A stretch of 6,921 nucleotides of DNA from Acidobacteriota bacterium (GTDB lineage: Bacteria > Acidobacteriota > Terriglobia > Bryobacterales > JACQDG01). Positions 4,983-6,921 of this stretch are shown in pieces; within the stretch, counting starts at the first letter, position 1, and every line of letters starts with the position of its first letter. The DNA lies in NCBI GenBank assembly GCA_016201185.1, contig JACQDG010000269.1:1-6921 (forward strand). Reading direction: 5' to 3'. Under the pieces are notes generated by a model. That model had not been told where the DNA came from, made no database searches, and worked only from the letters and a program-made list of their open reading frames with translations. A program made the position numbers and the translations under genes.

Positions 4983-5200
4983 CTACCCCTGCGGTCCGGC
5001 GCAGCGAATCTCTTCGCCCACGTTGGAGAATTTTTCAAAGTTCTTCCGGAAGCGGCCGGCCAGATCGCTCGCAGCGTGGTCGTAAGCGACCGGATCGGTC
5101 CACTGGGCCCGGGCATCAAGCACCTGCGGCGGCACATCGGGACAGGAGCGCGGCACATGCACGCCGAACACCGGGTGCTCGACATATTCCACCTGGCTCA
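4983..5200. repeat. 3' end of intact pckA, right copy of the 218-bp direct repeat
   Basis: This part of the intact pckA (residues 461-532 and the stop) is the partner of the fragment at 1915-2132. Ten of the 15 differences fall in the 70 bp nearest the stop codon, and only five in the other 148 bp. The frame is uninterrupted across the repeat boundary at 5200, so if an element supplied this end it restored a complete enzyme. Confidence 0.9.
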
Positions 5201-6581
5201 GCCGACCCGAGAGTGCGGCGTGGAGCAACGCCCGGGTGTAGGGCAGGCGCATCCGCTTCCCCACGCCATACGGCCCACCCACCCAGCCGGTGTTGACCAG
5301 CCAACAGTCGGCCTCGTGCCGGCGCAGCCGTTCCCCCAGCATGTCGGCATAGATCGCGGGGGGCCGGGGCAGGAAAGGCGCGCCGAAGCAGGCGCTGAAG
5401 GTGGCCGTGGGCTCTTTGCCCAGGCCGCGCTCGGTGCCCGCCACCTTCGCCGTGTAGCCGCTCAGGAAATGATACATAGCCTGCTGGGGAGTGAGCCGGG
5501 CAATGGGAGGCAGGACGCCGAACGCGTCCGCCGCCAGAAACACCACGTGCTCCGGGGGCCCGCCGATCCCGGGGATGACGGCGTTGTCGATGAAGTTGAC
5601 CGGGTAGGCGGCGCGGGTGTTCTCGGTGATCGAGTCGTCGTTGTAATCGAGCAGCCGCCGCTCGGAATCCATAACCACGTTTTCCAGAACCGTGCCGAAG
5701 CGGATGGCGTTCCAGATTTGCGGTTCGTTCTCTCGCGAAAGCCGAATGCACTTGGCGTAACAGCCGCCCTCGAAGTTGAACACGCCGGAGTCGCTCCAGC
5801 CATGCTCGTCGTCTCCGATCAGCCGGCGCTGCGGGTCGGCGGAGAGGGTCGTCTTGCCGGTGCCCGAAAGGCCGAAAAACAGCGCCACGTCACCGGGCGG
5901 GCCCACGTTGGCCGAGCAATGCATGGGGAAGACGTCGCGCTCCGGCAGCAGATAATTCAGGATGCTGAAGACGCTCTTCTTCAGTTCCCCGGCGTAGCTG
6001 GTGCCGCCGATCAGCACCGTCTTCCTGGCGAAATTCAGAATGATGAAGTTTTCCGAGCGCGTGCCGTCCTCGGCGGGGTCGGCATGGAATCCCGGGGCGA
6101 AGAACAGGGTGAACTCGGGCACATGATCCTCGGTGCCCTCCGGGTTCGGGCGCACGAATAGCTGCCGTGCGAACAGGTTGTGCCAGGCCCTCTGCGTGAT
6201 CACGCGTATGGCAAGGCGGTAGTGCGGGTCGGCTCCGGCGAAACAGTCCTGCACGAACAAATCCTGACCCTGCAGGAAGGCCAGGTACTTGCTGTAAAGG
6301 AGCCGGAAATGCTCGGGCGAGATGGGCTGATTCACCGGGCCCCAGGATACGGTTTTTTCCGTCGTCTCATCGCGCACAATGAACTTGTCGTTGGGGGAGC
6401 GGCCGGTAAAGTGACCCGTGCGCACGACGAGGGGCCCGCCCGCCGCCAGCAGCCCTTCCTTGCGCGCGATGGCCTTCTCGATGAGCTGCGCGGTGCCGAG
6501 GTTCCAGTAGACGGTGTCGGCGTTGCGAATCCCGTGCTCGCTCAAGCCGTAACGGCTGGGTCTGATGCCGGTGTCTTGCAT
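4983..6581 (-). CDS. pckA: Phosphoenolpyruvate carboxykinase, ATP-type
   Basis: This 532-residue cytoplasmic enzyme is predicted to convert oxaloacetate and ATP to phosphoenolpyruvate, CO2 and ADP, the entry step of gluconeogenesis (EC 4.1.1.49). The length fits the ATP-dependent family. Visible motifs are the substrate-binding HFTGRSPNDKF with R61, IGGTSYAGELKKS with Y196 and K201, H221 in FPMHCSANVG, the P-loop GLSGTGKTTLS at 237-247, and the metal-binding LIGDDEHGW at 254-262 with D257 and D258. NTRAAYP with R322 and the C-terminal TGWVGGPYGVGKRM region follow. The ATG at 6581 fits the expected N-terminus; only a weak AAGG lies about 12 bases upstream. The gene starts 15 bp after the stop of an upstream gene. 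Its last 72 codons are duplicated at 1915-2132. All catalytic residues lie outside the repeat, so the enzyme appears intact. Confidence 0.97.
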   Translation of the reverse strand: MQDTGIRPSRYGLSEHGIRNADTVYWNLGTAQLIEKAIARKEGLLAAGGPLVVRTGHFTGRSPNDKFIVRDETTEKTVSWGPVNQPISPEHFRLLYSKYLAFLQGQDLFVQDCFAGADPHYRLAIRVITQRAWHNLFARQLFVRPNPEGTEDHVPEFTLFFAPGFHADPAEDGTRSENFIILNFARKTVLIGGTSYAGELKKSVFSILNYLLPERDVFPMHCSANVGPPGDVALFFGLSGTGKTTLSADPQRRLIGDDEHGWSDSGVFNFEGGCYAKCIRLSRENEPQIWNAIRFGTVLENVVMDSERRLLDYNDDSITENTRAAYPVNFIDNAVIPGIGGPPEHVVFLAADAFGVLPPIARLTPQQAMYHFLSGYTAKVAGTERGLGKEPTATFSACFGAPFLPRPPAIYADMLGERLRRHEADCWLVNTGWVGGPYGVGKRMRLPYTRALLHAALSGRLSQVEYVEHPVFGVHVPRSCPDVPPQVLDARAQWTDPVAYDHAASDLAGRFRKNFEKFSNVGEEIRCAGPQG

Positions 6582-6596
6582 CGAGATCGGAAGCCT

Positions 6597-6920
6597 TTAC
6601 ACCCGCGTGCGGAATTTGGATTGTAGCAAAGCGAGCTTTTCCTCCAGCGTGAGGGGCGGGGACTTCGGTTTTTCCGGCCGGGCTTGCCTGGGCCGGGCGC
6701 TTTGGGGCGCAGTTCCGGCTTGCCCCTTGACCGGTTGGCCGGTCGGGCTCTCCGCCGCACCTTGCGCCGGGGCCTTGGGCGACCCACGCCCCTTGACCGG
6801 CCGGGCCGCGGCGTCGGCGCTTGCGACCGCCTTCCGCGCAGGACGCTCGGGCCGCGGCGGCTTGCGGACCCGCTCGCCTGCGGCAGCCTTCGTTTCCGAG
6901 CGAGGCTTCTCCGCCCGTGG
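6597..6920 (-). CDS. C-terminal end of an unidentified protein with Pro/Lys/Ala-rich tail
   Basis: A minus-strand frame entering from the right edge is open for 107 codons to the TAA at 6597 and contains no internal start codon, so it is the 3' end of a longer gene. The first 85 or so residues are low-complexity and rich in Pro, Lys, Arg, Ala and Gln (for example PRAEKPRSETKAAAGERVRK). The end is a short helix, LTLEEKLALLQSKFRTRV. Basic disordered tails like this occur on RNA-binding proteins such as helicases and pseudouridine synthases, but nothing here identifies the family. Other frames in this stretch give only Arg/Pro-rich shadow sequence. The stop lies 15 bp before pckA. Confidence 0.65.
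   Translation of the reverse strand, partial: PRAEKPRSETKAAAGERVRKPPRPERPARKAVASADAAARPVKGRGSPKAPAQGAAESPTGQPVKGQAGTAPQSARPRQARPEKPKSPPLTLEEKLALLQSKFRTRV
6620..6628 (-). promoter_or_regulatory. Extended -10 element upstream of pckA
   Basis: On the minus strand TG-C-TACAAT (6628-6620) is an extended -10 match. The start site would be near 6613, giving a leader of about 32 bases. There is no good -35, and the element lies within the last codons of the upstream gene, so pckA could have its own promoter as well as read-through. Confidence 0.4.
6722..6800. repeat. 13-bp repeat, two copies 66 bp apart, within the tail-encoding gene
   Basis: GCCCCTTGACCGG occurs at 6722-6734 and 6788-6800. The spacing is exactly 22 codons, so both copies encode the same P-V-K-G motif (RPVKGRG and QPVKGQA). 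It suggests growth of the low-complexity tail by in-frame duplication. Confidence 0.6.
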
Positions 6921-6921
6921 C

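Noticed and set aside
4896..6161. 421-residue plus-strand open frame
   Set aside because: It is antisense to pckA, whose P-loop and metal motifs are unmistakable. The product is His/Arg/Gly/Ala-rich shadow sequence.
6542..6787. 81-residue Arg/Pro-rich minus-strand frame
   Set aside because: It overlaps the start of pckA and lies out of frame with the continuous 107-codon tail, whose LTLEEKLALLQSKF ending looks genuine.

Overview
The window looks like chromosomal DNA of a GC-rich bacterium. The style of the genes (a secreted aminopeptidase P, an ATP-type PEP carboxykinase, strong Shine-Dalgarno sites, Pro/Lys/Ala-rich tails) would suit an Acidobacteriota-like organism. That placement is an inference from gene style and no marker gene supports it.

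Left flank (1-1910). The minus strand carries an exported Xaa-Pro aminopeptidase (105-1439), followed 21 bp downstream by the N-terminus of an L-rhamnose mutarotase that runs off the left edge. Diverging from the peptidase is a four-helix membrane protein gene of unknown function (1527-1910). Overlapping divergent promoter-like elements lie between them.

Middle (1915-5200). This is the most interesting part. pckA (4983-6581, minus) is complete, but its last 218 bp, from the stop codon inward, occur a second time in the same orientation at 1915-2132. That copy is a truncated fragment 4 bp from the stop of the membrane gene. The copies differ at 15 of 218 positions: 12 are at third codon positions and 3 change a residue. 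The roughly 2.85 kb between them (2133-4982) holds small accessory genes: an ARPP-1-like protein behind its own promoter, a 36-38 residue single-helix protein on the opposite strand, an overlapping pair of small soluble hypothetical proteins, a doubtful small ORF, and a non-coding stretch with imperfect 65-bp direct repeats. The geometry resembles an element integrated into the 3' end of a housekeeping gene, as known for e14 in icd of E. coli. No integrase is present, so this could be a remnant or have another origin.

Right flank (5201-6921). After the rest of pckA comes, 15 bp upstream of its start codon, the C-terminal end of another minus-strand gene. Its encoded tail is rich in Pro, Lys, Arg and Ala and its product cannot be named. 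The two genes may be co-transcribed, but an extended -10 element inside the end of the upstream gene could also give pckA its own promoter.
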